A stretch of 64,000 bases of DNA from Leptodontidium sp. MPI-SDFR-AT-0119 (Eukaryota; Ascomycota; Leotiomycetes; Helotiales; Leptodontidiaceae), in contig JAHLEZ010000002.1 in NCBI GenBank assembly GCA_020726505.1, forward strand, positions 3,410,001-3,474,000, given 5' to 3'. A program made the translations under genes and the position numbers. Every line of letters starts with the position of its first letter. Within the stretch, counting starts at the first letter, position 1. Below are positions 12,352-22,064 of the stretch, piece after piece. Below the pieces are notes generated by a model. That model was not told where the DNA came from and did not search any database. It saw only the letters and a program-made list of their open reading frames with translations.

Positions 12352-13368
12352 CTCCCTTGCTTATGTGTCCATACGTGAATAGGAAGGGGTGAGGTGAAGT
12401 ACTGTAAGGTAAAGTCGTGAGAGGGAGAAGATTCAGGTGGGCTAGAAGTTAGCCGTCAACAGTTGGAGAATCTTTCCAGGCTGTGTTGAATGACAGCTTC
12501 AATTGACAAATCAAGACCAGACCTGTACCGTGCAAAACTTATGAATCTCAATCCTGGTTCTGCGTGCAAATTTGCACAGCAGCTGGTGGTGATGCTGTCA
12601 AATAGAGAGTTGTAGTTGTAGATTTATACCTATCAAGGGCAATATGTGGGGTTGTTGAAATAAGTAAAAAGTCCAGTCGTCGGCAGCCGAGAATCGGCAT
12701 CCCGACGCTAACACACCCCTGGTCATGCACTGCACTGCCTTGCGCGGCCCTGCAAATGCCAGTCCAGTCCCCAGTCAAGGCCAGAACTCCAAGGAACCCT
12801 ACCTTACCAGCGACCTCTTCGATTTCAACCTCCACAACCTCCATCCTGTCGAATTTCGGATTTCTTCATCTCGTTCTTCTTCGCTTCCCTTCCCCCCCCC
12901 GTTCACTTTACAGCTTCTTTCGATTCATACAACGTACACATTTCTCCGCGGATCACATCTGGCCCATTCCTGTTCTTCCTCCTCGAGATCCCGCCACGAG
13001 CCCTTCCATCCGCTGCCACAGGTCATAGAGGTGAGCTCCCTTCTCCCCAGGACACAAGCCTCGCCCCCAGCCGCAAATCGGAACACACATGCTTGTCTCC
13101 TTCATGGTCTTCTGCTGGGGAAAAGAAGCTGACAACATATATCTCTGAGTTCAGGACACCGAGCTGCCTCACGCCTTACTCTACCCTACGCCGCTGACTA
13201 CCGAAACAACAAATACCTCTCAGCCAACGATTTGCTCCTTTGAGCACCCCAACCTTCACCATTCCTCCCTCGACCACCGCCAAAGTGTCTTCCCCAATCC
13301 TCCTCCCTCGTACCGTCTCCTACGACGCGACGTCGAAGCCCCCACGTCCGAGTGGTCCGTACAGAACC
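12352..13368. promoter_or_regulatory. Shared divergent promoter region
   Basis: About 1 kb between the start codons of the zinc-knuckle gene (minus) and ORM1 (plus), so it must hold both promoters and 5' UTRs. It is strongly pyrimidine-rich on the plus strand from about 12780 to 13300. The frame of ORM1 stays open upstream to about 13198 but contains no ATG before 13369. No specific factor site is claimed. Confidence 0.5.
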
Positions 13369-14074
13369 ATGAGCGAACAGAAACAGGGCAGGAGGCGGCG
13401 GTCAAGCAGTCTGTTATACCAGGAACCCCCCGAGACGATAGAGCATATGAGTGATCAAGCTGCTTTGCCAAATCTAAATGCCAATTGGGTAAATGCGAAG
13501 GGTCAGTGATTTCCCCAAATACCGGTGTGAAAATGCCAAGCATCTCGAAGCTCTATATCTAGCTGCCAAACTGGGCGATTTCTACGGGCCAGCTCGCTAA
13601 CTTTTCAACCTTAGGTGCCTGGACAATACACCTGGTTCTCATTGCTTGCCTCAAGGTCCTTTTCGATATAATTCCTGGCGTATCACAGGAGACATCTTGG
13701 ACTTTGACAAACATTTCTTACATGTTCGGCTCTTTTCTCATGTTTCATTGGGTTCGAGGAGTTCCTTTCGAATTCAACGCAGGCGCATACGATAATCTAA
13801 ACATGTGGGAGCAAATCGACAATGGTGCTCAGTACACGCCAGCGAAGAAGTTCCTCCTGAGTGTCCCAATTGTGTTGTTTCTTTTGAGCACCCATTATAC
13901 CCATTACGACCTCACATATTTCACCATCAACTTTCTGGCGGTGTTGGGGGTGGTGATACCGAAATTACCATACGTAGGTCATCTACCATGCTTCTGGTGA
14001 ACCGATACTGATTCTATTTTTAGAGCCACCGAACTAGAGTGGGATTGTTCTCTGGTGCACCAGAAGATAGGTAG
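13369..14074 (+). CDS. ORM1: ORM1/ORMDL family ER membrane protein
   Basis: ER membrane regulator of serine palmitoyltransferase, the first enzyme of sphingolipid synthesis. Exons are 13369-13501, 13615-13973 and 14024-14074, giving 180 aa. The N-terminus MSEQKQGRRRRSSSLLYQEP has an Arg-rich Ser cluster like the site phosphorylated in yeast Orm1/2 when inhibition is relieved. The conserved core follows: NLNANWVNAKGAWTIH (spans intron 1), SYMFGSFLMFHWVRGVPFEF, NMWEQIDNGAQYTPAKKFL, and a last hydrophobic pair with STHYTHYDLTYFTINF. Intron 2 splices KLPY to SHRTRVGLFSGAPEDR, the usual family C-terminus. Introns are 113 and 50 bp. The start was chosen as the first in-frame ATG and matches the family. 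An in-frame TTG lies upstream at 13240. Confidence 0.96.
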
Positions 14075-14618
14075 CATAGTGATGGATCATTGCATAGCGT
14101 TTGTACGATATCTTGAGGCTCCGTTTATTCTGAATGATTTGCGAGAAAACCCACTTGGCAGAAACATGGGCAACCAGAGGTGTATCTAGAGAGGCGGAAA
14201 AGGAGTCGGTCTTGGCTACTGGAATGGATGCGGTTTTTGGAAGAGCGTCATACAGGTCCATATCCTACTTTTTGTGGGAATAGACCTCAAGGTTGGCTTG
14301 TTCCAGCATTGAATGCTACGAGCTTTTGTTCGGGCACTAGTTTAGTTCTCGACAGCTTCATAGCAACTTCGCCGGACAAGGTCCAGGCTGAAAATTTCAG
14401 ATGCATTTCATCATATCTTATTCAATGTACCGAACTCTCTCATCAGCCTTCATTTCTCACTAGAGTAGTGAGTGATTAAGGGTTGGGTATTAATTCAGCA
14501 TCCTTCCCTCCGATCTCATCTTCTTCTTTCAACCTTTCTCACATTTCTCTCGTCTCAGCCGCATAGATTTTTGCATACTCAACTCGCCCAAGTCAATCGC
14601 TCATCGGAATCTTTCAAA
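14075..14618. other. Intergenic, no gene seen
   Basis: 545 bp between two plus-strand genes. Pyrimidine-rich tracts near 14500-14560, just upstream of the next ATG, look like a fungal core promoter. No other feature was seen. Confidence 0.5.
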
Positions 14619-15450
14619 ATGCAATTCTCCGCCGCTCTCATCATCGCCGCTGCTGCGGTTGCCCCAGTCTTCGGACAAACTGGCGCTGGCTATTCGCACA
14701 GCGCCACAGCCGTTGTTACTCGTACAGTTACTGCCTACGAGACCTACGTACGTGCGTCCAATTTTGTCTTTGAGATTCCTCTCTAGAAGACAAATCAAGA
14801 GATCATATCGTGACTTTGGAAAACCACTAACTGACGTGTGATGTAGTGCCCTAAGTCTACCACCTTCACTGAGGGCACCAAGACCTACACTGCCACCAAG
14901 GAGGAGTGGGTTACTGTCAAGAACTGCCCCAAGAAGTGCACCATTACCTACAACCCCTCCAAGCCAACCGTCCTCCCTGTCGGTCAGACACCCAAGTACG
15001 GTAACAGCACCATTGCTGCTTGCCCTTGCCCCCAGGGTAAGACCGAGTGCCCATGTGACAACAAGCCATGGACCAACAGCACGTAAGTTTGCCAACTACC
15101 ACTACCTCTTAACGGAATGGGAAATTGACAATGCACAGCAACTCCGGCGTCCCAGGCACCCCAGGTAACCCAGGTCTTCCAGGTACCACTGGCACTTCCG
15201 GAAACCCAGGTGTCTCTGGCAACAACCCATCTGGAACGTATGTATTATTAATCCAATATACACGAAACTATGTTAACAGTTTCACAGCACCCCAGGTTCC
15301 AACGGTGACAACACTGGCTCCAACACCGGCTCCAACCCCGATTTCAACAGTGATAAGACTGATGGCACCACCCTCAGCACCAGCGCAGCCAGCACTTTGG
15401 TTCCAGGTGCTCTCCTCGGTCTCGCTGCCGTCGCCGTTTATATGTTGTAA
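14619..15450 (+). CDS. Secreted GPI-anchored cell-surface protein with collagen-like segment
   Basis: A 208-aa protein from exons 14619-14747, 14847-15082, 15139-15237 and 15288-15450; phases close (627 nt). Residues 1-19 form a signal peptide (MQFSAALIIAAAAVAPVFG). The middle is Thr-rich with paired cysteines (CPKSTTF, KNCPKKCTITY, ACPCPQGKTECPC), resembling small ascomycete cell-wall proteins of the Neurospora CCG-6 type. Exon 3 encodes about nine Gly-X-Y triplets (GVPGTPGNPGLPGTTG...). The last exon is Ser/Thr/Asn-rich and ends in a hydrophobic tail (LVPGALLGLAAVAVYML) as expected for GPI attachment, probably at a Ser or Asn shortly before it. The likely location is the plasma membrane or cell wall. 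The ATG has a good fungal context (TCAAAATG). No enzyme domain is seen. The CCG-6 resemblance is from memory. Confidence 0.85.
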
Positions 15451-16762
15451 ACAGCTTCACAGCTTACACATTCCCGATTCGCCGTCCTTTGTACCGCAAA
15501 GACGTCGCTATTTTGGAATGTGCTGTAAACAGACTGTTGTCTTTTTCGCCTCGTTGAACTCGAGGTTTTTTTTGGCAGCTGTTGGTGTATACAATCCTAG
15601 CTTATTTTCTTTTTCTTTCACGAGAAGTCATTTCGATTCTTGAATGGTGTTTGGTGTGTGTGAAAGAAAGGATGGAGGAGTTCTATAGATTCTATGTATT
15701 TTGTAATATTTAATGGACTTCGTCATTGGAATTTCTATGGTTATGATTGATTTGTGGACGTGTTGCCATTTTCAGTTTGGGGTTATGCCTGTAGCTTTCT
15801 TATTTCCTCTATGTTCTCCCTTGGTGTCTCCAACCAATTTCTAGGGTTTTCTGCAGACAGATCCACGTTACGTCTGAATGACAGAGCTACCATACTTCTC
15901 CACCATCTAGATCATTGTGGGTCTCCAAATTAGCTTAACCACAGTATGATATCCAGGAAGCCCCAACACAAAAGGATATTTCTAAAAATAGCCATCTCTT
16001 TCCAGACCCTAGCATAAGTTTCAGATCTTTCTCTGCAGATGGGTTTTGTGGTCGAGCTTTGAGGTAGTGCACTTCACGTGCCATCTTCCTGCCCAAGCGA
16101 GCGCTTTCTCCTATTGTATAGCAGGTCCACAAAGCTACACCAGACCAAACCATCAGACCAGGCCAGGCCAGGCCTTTCTTTCAGCATCAACATCAGCATC
16201 AAACGTGAATCCGCACGCACGGTACAGAAGGATGTACAGGAGAGGAGGAACACTCATTCATAACACCAAGACAAACATGCACGGCTATCAAACGGGCAGC
16301 GCGGTACAAGTACAATTGACTAACTACTCACACTCACTCACACAACGAACAAACAAAGGCCCTCGCCTAAGACAAGAAAGCAAGAAACAAATCCTCCCGA
16401 ACAATGACACCTCCTGTCTCTCCCCTTCGCTTCTCCAACGAACAGTCTCGTTTCCAATCTGTTTTTCCTTTGTTTAAGAGGATGATGTCGTGATAATGCC
16501 TTTGTTCCATCTCCACCACGACAATGGTCTCTCTTTCATAATGGGTCTCAACTGCTGTACCAGTGGCTTACAGGACAAGAAAAGACTAGCAGGATTTGGG
16601 AATTGAAGGTGTCAAATTAAGAGATATATATCTCCACCGCTGTAATTGAGAGGGATTTTTTCCTCATCAAACTCCACAATCTTCATCTTCGTCTTCATCA
16701 TAAGCTTCAATCATCTCTCAAAGCGCGGCTTCAACCAACCACTCCAATCCAATAAATCAACA
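15451..16762. other. Intergenic, no gene seen
   Basis: 1.3 kb after the GPI-protein stop. The first 300 bp are T-rich and probably include its 3' UTR. Short open frames near 16050-16480 have no recognisable family or signal. Confidence 0.5.
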
Positions 16763-17260
16763 ATGTGCTGGATAACAGAATCCTGGCACATCAACTGCTC
16801 ACACTGGGGACCCCGACAAGTCGAAACGGCATGCGCACGAGGGGAAGCAACTGGTTCAGTCACAGGCTGTTGGGAGAATACCATCACCGGCGTCTCTGAA
16901 CTACCTGTTCTCTGTCCGAGCTGTAGATACCGCGCCGAGATGACAACACCATTACAAGTCACGCATGCTAGCGTCTCTACCACAAGCTTGAGTTCGGACT
17001 CGAGCTCAAGCTCGAATGACGATGCAGAGAGGGTACCGGTAAGAAAACTCTCCCAGGTAAGCTTGAATGAGAAACTGCTGACTTTGAATAAACAGCCAGT
17101 GGATGAGGAGAGAGTGAGAAAAGAGAAGGAACTCATTGCGGAGTGGGAGGCTAGATGGACGGTGAAGCAGATGCAATGGGAGGGAGGGAAAGGTGGGATG
17201 AGTTTGCGTGGTCGTAAGGCTAGGTATGGGAAGTGGGCTGCTTGGAGAGGGTTTAAGTGA
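16763..17260 (+). CDS. Hypothetical small Cys-containing protein
   Basis: Intronless 165-aa ORF. The first ATG gives MCWITESWHINCSHWGPRQ. The same frame is open further upstream without an ATG context I trust. The N-terminal third carries spaced Cys/His residues (MCW, NCSHW, ACARG, GCWEN) and ends in LCPSCRYRAEM, so metal binding is possible. A Ser-rich stretch with a run of Asp follows (SSDSSSSSNDDAE), then a basic, Trp-rich C-terminus (EWEARWTVKQMQWEGG ... KARYGKWAAWRGFK). This 'MCW...CSH...CP.C' layout recurs in uncharacterised ascomycete proteins, as far as I recall. No function can be assigned. Coding status is supported by the Cys pattern and the ATG context, not by homology that I could test. 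Confidence 0.6.
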   Translation: MCWITESWHINCSHWGPRQVETACARGEATGSVTGCWENTITGVSELPVLCPSCRYRAEMTTPLQVTHASVSTTSLSSDSSSSSNDDAERVPVRKLSQVSLNEKLLTLNKQPVDEERVRKEKELIAEWEARWTVKQMQWEGGKGGMSLRGRKARYGKWAAWRGFK

Positions 17261-17469
17261 TGGAGTTTTTTGGCAGGGAGTTGAGATGATAGTTCGTTCG
17301 AAGGAATGGTGATCAAGCGAGACTCTTTTTGTGCTGGATATCTGTATCAGACCTCTTCTTGGTTTCCTGCAACATTGAAAATTACCTCAAGTCAGCTGAA
17401 TCAGCCTATCTTCTTTCAATCTACTCTTCTTATTTCTTCTTCATCTCTTATTATTCTTTTCGGCGGGGA

Positions 17470-17612
17470 TTGCTCGAATCTGTCGTCACTTTGTCACCAA
17501 GTAACTCGGTTATTTCCCTAGCAGCAATTCTTCCAGCCCAATCTAGTACCTGCCTGACCAATACTATCCATCCATCAACGGGTCTTCATGAGAACAAATA
17601 AAGAGCAGCATG
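17470..17612 (+). repeat. Dispersed repeat, copy A
   Basis: It shares in order with 33693-33800: tgtcaccaag, gcccaatc, then actatccatccatcaacggg followed by tct, one variable base, and catgagaa. Copy A carries about 35 extra bases in the middle. The match is by eye. The nature of the repeat is unknown. Confidence 0.65.
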
Positions 17613-17797
17613 ACCACCGAATTCGAGCCATATCACTCTCCCAACATGTTATCCAGATGCCAATGACAAGCCACCATATCCGTATAGCTAAGACCATTAA
17701 CAACGACTATTTTATTTTTCTGGTTAGACCACGGGCGGAAGGGGGAACTATAAGAAGGGGGTCACTAGACGATCCTGATCCTAACCCTGCCATGGCC

Positions 17798-17805
17798 TAA
17801 GAGGC
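17798..17805. repeat. Left 8-bp target-site duplication (taagaggc)
   Basis: Identical to 18479-18486 and directly abutting the left inverted repeat of the hAT element. Confidence 0.9.
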
Positions 17806-18478
17806 CAGAGTGGCCATTAAGCCAATCAGTCAGCCATCAGCTGAGCTACTTTCTCAACTGACTGACTTGTATGTAGCCTCACAGCTGAATGGACTGAACT
17901 GAAGAGCTGATCAGCTGCTTAAAAGCTGATTCCAAAAATAGACGTATATTAAAAATCTCTCCCAAGGTGTACCGCATTAAAAGCAACCACCAACTCTACT
18001 AGACCTCTTCTCTGCCAATTCTTCAAGCATTCGCCTTGCCATAGAGCAATTACCGTGCTCGCAGATGGTGCTCCAAAAGCCTCAGACGATATATCTTCGA
18101 TATCAAAAGACGTAGTTGAGCGAGACATGATTTTGGTGATGATATTGATGGAATTAGAGAGTTAGTATGTGTGAGTGATGAGTCCGGGACGTTCCTGAAA
18201 TATCCTGCCGGCCTTCACCGCCTAATTTTGGCCCATCGTGGGTGGTTTTTCCGCTCCGGGGCATTTATTACCTCAAGCGAGGCATTAAACCATCATACTA
18301 ACTCCTTACCACCTCACTCCAAAATCACTTATAAAAATTATGTTTAGCTTATCAGCCAGCTTATAAGCTGGCCCTCTTACGGCTGATTGGCTTACAGATA
18401 TATTCGAGCTGATTGGCTGACGATTTTTACTCAACTGACTGAATGACTTAAAAGCCGGCTGACTTTTTGGCCACTCTG
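17806..18478. mobile_element. Non-autonomous hAT element (MITE-like), 673 bp
   Basis: Terminal inverted repeats begin CAGAGTGGCCA at the left and end TGGCCACTCTG-type at the right (ggccactctg at 18469-18478). Both sides are flanked by the same 8 bp, taagaggc, at 17798-17805 and 18479-18486. An 8-bp duplication with a CAG-initiated inverted repeat is the signature of hAT DNA transposons. Both subterminal regions are crowded with GCTGA/TCAGC words, as in hAT transposase-binding regions. The interior has no complete transposase, so the copy is non-autonomous. The perfect target duplication suggests a fairly recent insertion. Confidence 0.88.
17949..18128 (-). pseudogene. 59-codon ORF inside the hAT element, possible transposase N-terminal remnant
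   Basis: A short minus-strand frame from an ATG (MSRSTTSFDIEDISSEAFG...) to TAA inside the element. Its position, reading inward after a subterminal region, is where the first codons of a hAT transposase would lie if the element arose by internal deletion. I cannot confirm homology. It could be a chance frame. Confidence 0.3.
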
Positions 18479-18486
18479 TAAGAGGC
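18479..18486. repeat. Right 8-bp target-site duplication (taagaggc)
   Basis: Identical to 17798-17805 and directly abutting the right inverted repeat of the hAT element. Confidence 0.9.
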
Positions 18487-19654
18487 AGTAGAGACTCTGA
18501 AATTAGGAAAAGAGGCAAGGGAGCTAAGGCAGGCAGGCAGGCACTTGCAGCAATGGAGAGGACAAGCGAATTTCAGCCCTATACACAATACCAATCAGCT
18601 TAACCACCACCACAAGTCCCTTTCCAGCATACCTCCCCTCCACCACACCAGTACACCAGTTCAATCAGCCTCGGCTTAAACAAGACCTATCCAGCAGCCC
18701 CAGATGGCATTGCAATCCTTGATACGCTGATGAATACGCTATCAGATTTGGCGAAGTGTTGTGGAAGCACAATAGCTGATCGGTAATGGCCAACTCCACG
18801 CTTATTTGAGTTAGCACAGTTGGTAGTTCATCGCCCTGTAGAGGTCAATACCGACGAAGAGGATAACACGCAACAACTCTAACTAACCTGATAGGGAGCA
18901 AGGGGAAGAGAAGGAACCGACGAGTTTTAAGTGTAATGTGCTCTGTAGATAGCAACCTAATATACAGTATATGTTTTGCGCATCTTCCTCCCATTAACCC
19001 TGCTTGTGCGTTGAAATCTGTCCTCGCTTCCTTATTGCGAATCTACCTATATATTTCGACGCTAATTACTTTACCTAACCAATTCCAATACGACTCTTTC
19101 CTATCCAGATTAAACGCTTCTAGCATGAAAGAGTTCGTAACAGCCGGGCCCTCTCCCTGGCTCTTTAATGCATTTGCTCTCAAGCGCAAGGCCTGGGCGG
19201 CCTAGACGTTGGAAAGAAGATCTCTGTGTGCCAAAGCTTCCGACGTAGCTGTCATCTCTTCTAGCACCCTACTCCTACTTTTCAAGAATGCTCTCATGTG
19301 TTCCATGCAGATATGGGTCCAGCCCAACGACCCTGGTGATTGGCTCAGGCTTAAGAAAAATGAGTATCCAAAACATTTAATACTTGATTCATTGAGGGAG
19401 TCCGGGAGGAGGTCTCCGAGCTACCGATCAGACACCTTTTCAACGTCGAAGCTATTGCAGACATCATCCATACAGGGTGCAACAATCGCCGTCGATTCGA
19501 GCGTTGTTGGCCAAGATTTGAGCTGCAGACTTTGGTGGTAATATTTTGCGTCTCCGAAAACAACGGCTTGACATGATGAGGTCAGTTTCCCAGGCGGGTT
19601 TATTGGCACGTTGGACAAAGATCTGCTGACCAGATTTTTCGCCGTTTTGACTGT
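18487..19654. other. Gene-poor stretch, no gene seen
   Basis: About 1.2 kb with a (ggca)n run near 18525-18543 and only short unremarkable frames. The part adjoining 19655 may include the decayed 5' end of the FG-GAP gene. Confidence 0.45.
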
Positions 19655-20508
19655 GCGCAGCTCTTGAATGCAGAGACACGAAGAATTGCAGTATTGGTTG
19701 GCGACGGCAGAGCAGAATATCTCCGGGTCCACTCGAATGGCAGCGTAGAAGCATGGTTAAAATTAGGCGGTCCCGATGACGGGCCAAATGCTGCCAAGGT
19801 GAATTGGCTCTACAACGGCATTGTTGCAAGCGGTACTGGCGCTCCTGGATCCTCGGTTATGTTTGCAGATCTGAACGGCGATGGGCGAGCTGAGTACCTT
19901 TCTATTGCTGCAAATGGTGCTGTGACTTGTTGGTTGAATCTTGGACCGATTGGGGATAATGGGCCGAATGCCGCGAAAGTTGGATGGCTTCCTCAGGGAG
20001 TGATAGCCACGGGAGTTGGTGCGCTTCGCAACAATACTGTATTTGCGGGTAAGTCATCGCCTTCTGTCTTGGGACGTTTAACAATTTGTGAGAGTAGACA
20101 TCAACGGAGATGGTAAAGCTGATTACCTGACAATCAACCGCTCGGGCTCCGGCTCAGTCAAAGAATGGCTAAATGGTGGTGGACCAAATAATGGCCCTAA
20201 TGCCGGCCAGCTAGTCTGGTATCCTCAAGGAACTATCACCACGGGCGACGGTTCAAGCGGAGCGAATGTGGTATTTGCTGGTAAGCATTATGGCCCTGGA
20301 ATTCTAAAGTAGTAATTGGAACTGACTCATTCACTAGACCTCAATGGAGATGGACGTGCTGAGTATATTAGTTAGTGATATATCTGTTCTTAATGTTTCG
20401 TCCAGTGCTGACCTTATTATTTCTTTCTTAGTCGTCGACCCTAACACGAGCGCTGTAACGGCGTACGAAAGGGGGTTTCAGGTGGGTCTCGTCCACCGTT
20501 GTAGGTAG
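19655..20508 (+). pseudogene. Decayed FG-GAP/VCBS repeat protein gene (fragment)
   Basis: Four spliced pieces (about 19655-20048, 20098-20280, 20338-20370, 20432-20508) encode tandem FG-GAP/VCBS units with the calcium-loop motif DxNGDGxAEY: VGDGRAEYLRVHSNGSVEAW, FADLNGDGRAEYLSIAANG, DINGDGKADYLTINRSGSG and DLNGDGRAEYIIVDPNTSAV. Introns of 49, 57 and 61 bp have GT-AG ends and phase-1 boundaries at the same place in each repeat. Such repeats form the C-terminal part of secreted fungal enzymes, often SGNH/GDSL-type hydrolases. No start codon, signal peptide or catalytic domain precedes the first repeat, and its calcium loop has already lost the usual DLN. The frame ends just past a perfect foldback at 20463. 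I call it a truncated relic. A longer gene whose 5' exons I failed to see is less likely. Confidence 0.7.
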
Positions 20509-20625
20509 CAAGGAAATATATTCCCTAGAACAGTGTCGAATGCTCTGGTATGCCCCAAAAATTTCCTGCATTGGCAAGAGAAAATACAAGGCTGGACGAA
20601 CCCCACCTGAAACCCCCTTTCGTAC
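20463..20625. repeat. Perfect 24-bp foldback with 115-bp spacer
   Basis: The left arm 20463-20486 (gtacgaaagggggtttcagg plus tggg) is exactly the reverse complement of the right arm 20602-20625. Homology continues imperfectly for about 10 bp towards the loop. It sits on the last FG-GAP exon. Confidence 0.9.
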
Positions 20626-20749
20626 ATAAATGCTTGCCCGTAAGGATTGTGGTGTTTGGGGCATGGAAGCACTGGAATTAGCGAGACTGGTCTGAGGACC
20701 AATTATCTCGTTCGCTGCTTAAGAATGAAGATATCCGGACAAACAAAAA

Positions 20750-21031
20750 TGAGTACTGTGGTGGGGATAGCCCCATGATTTCTTTTGTTACATGACTGCG
20801 CTGGCCCTTTGTACATAAAAGGAGCCAATACTTCAAGACGACTTTTTACATATATTCTAGTTAATACAAGTTTTTTCCCTTCCTTCTTTTGTCAATTGGT
20901 ACTCTTTAGATATATGATATCTTTAGATTTGATTAATCTGTTATTTCTTAAACCTAGGAAAACCTCTAGTGGCTCGCTGTATGCTACCCTCTTGTTGTGT
21001 GGAATTGGGGTTCGTCCCTCCACAGTACTCA
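20750..21031. mobile_element. 282-bp element with inverted termini (TIR element or solo LTR)
   Basis: The left end TGAGTACTGTGGTGGGG and the right end ccctccacagtactca are inverted copies, with 20 of 25 positions matching and the first 12 identical. Ends of the TG...CA form also fit an LTR. No flanking target duplication is visible (left flank aaaaa, right flank gctcc), so the class is unresolved. No coding capacity is recognised inside. Confidence 0.5.
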
Positions 21032-22064
21032 GCTCCTCGTGAACCAGTAGTGTAAGTATTCACCAGAGAGGCAGTAGCGACCTCTCTCCACCTGTGAAGT
21101 GAATTGGATTTCTTTTCTTTATGTATCTGATTTGGGGAATGATGACAACTATTCAGAGGTAATGTGCCAACGGATGTTGATGATTATAATCTCCCAGAAG
21201 TACTTTCACATTACCACATACTTTACCTTGTACGGTGCCGTCCCATCCCTCCAGCCTGCGCAGCGAGCGGCCTTCTGATTACAGAGGTCGCACAAAGTAT
21301 CGCTCTACACGCTAGTGTACTGTACACATGACTGTAATCAAGCATGCCACTTCGTTTGTTGTATCTTTCATCTCGCTGGGCTGCAGAGAACCCAATGGGT
21401 CTTGAGGAAGGGGTTGCAAAGTAGTTGTATTATAAGTTGAGCTCTATCGAGTGGAGGAAGCTTTATATGCTCGTCTCCCAAAGACTCTCTTTGTAACTCA
21501 AACGCGCATCCCGTGACCCTCCCTCCATGTCTCCTTTCATCCGCCATTTGTGTCTGACTCTAGTTACGCCGACCTTGAACAATCGTCGGAACGGCGCTTC
21601 GTAAGGTCCAGGTACCCCGAATTTTGCCGAGACCTAGTTTCGCTTCGATCTTCGGTTGTTATTATATACTTCATTTACTAACTGCCTACCTACGTTACCT
21701 TGCCGAGAGCAAGGAGGAACGACGGCTTGAGGTCTAACTCTACGACCTGACACGTGAGATTCGCAAATCCCTGGAGCCAAAATGTGTGTGTCCTGGAGCC
21801 TATTTCTTAGCACACGTAACATTCAAGTAAAGTATTGTGACTTTTAGACTTGTGTTATATAGATACCTAGTCAAAGAGAAAACCAAAGAGGGAGTTCAGG
21901 GCCAATTGAAAAGGCCAACCAGTCACATAACATGACATTACGCGAGTACGGTGCTAACGTCATCCAACGCCACGTTGTCAGATTCTACCTGATTTTGTTA
22001 CAACTTGTCTGCTTGTTACCCTGTTTAATTCCCAACGCAAAACGCTATACATCCACTATCGATC
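21032..22064. other. Gene-poor stretch, no gene seen
   Basis: About 1 kb with only short frames and no tRNA, repeat or domain that I can support. It includes the upstream region of the hypothetical gene starting at 22065. Confidence 0.45.

Larger units (their letters stand above)
17261..17805. other. Intergenic containing a dispersed-repeat copy
   Basis: No gene seen. The stretch from about 17470 to 17612 is a copy of a sequence also found at about 33693-33800. The hAT element begins at the right end of this interval. Confidence 0.5.

Noticed and set aside
14601..15095. 164-codon minus-strand frame opposite the GPI-protein gene
   Set aside because: It is antisense to well-supported exons whose splice phases and protein features are convincing.
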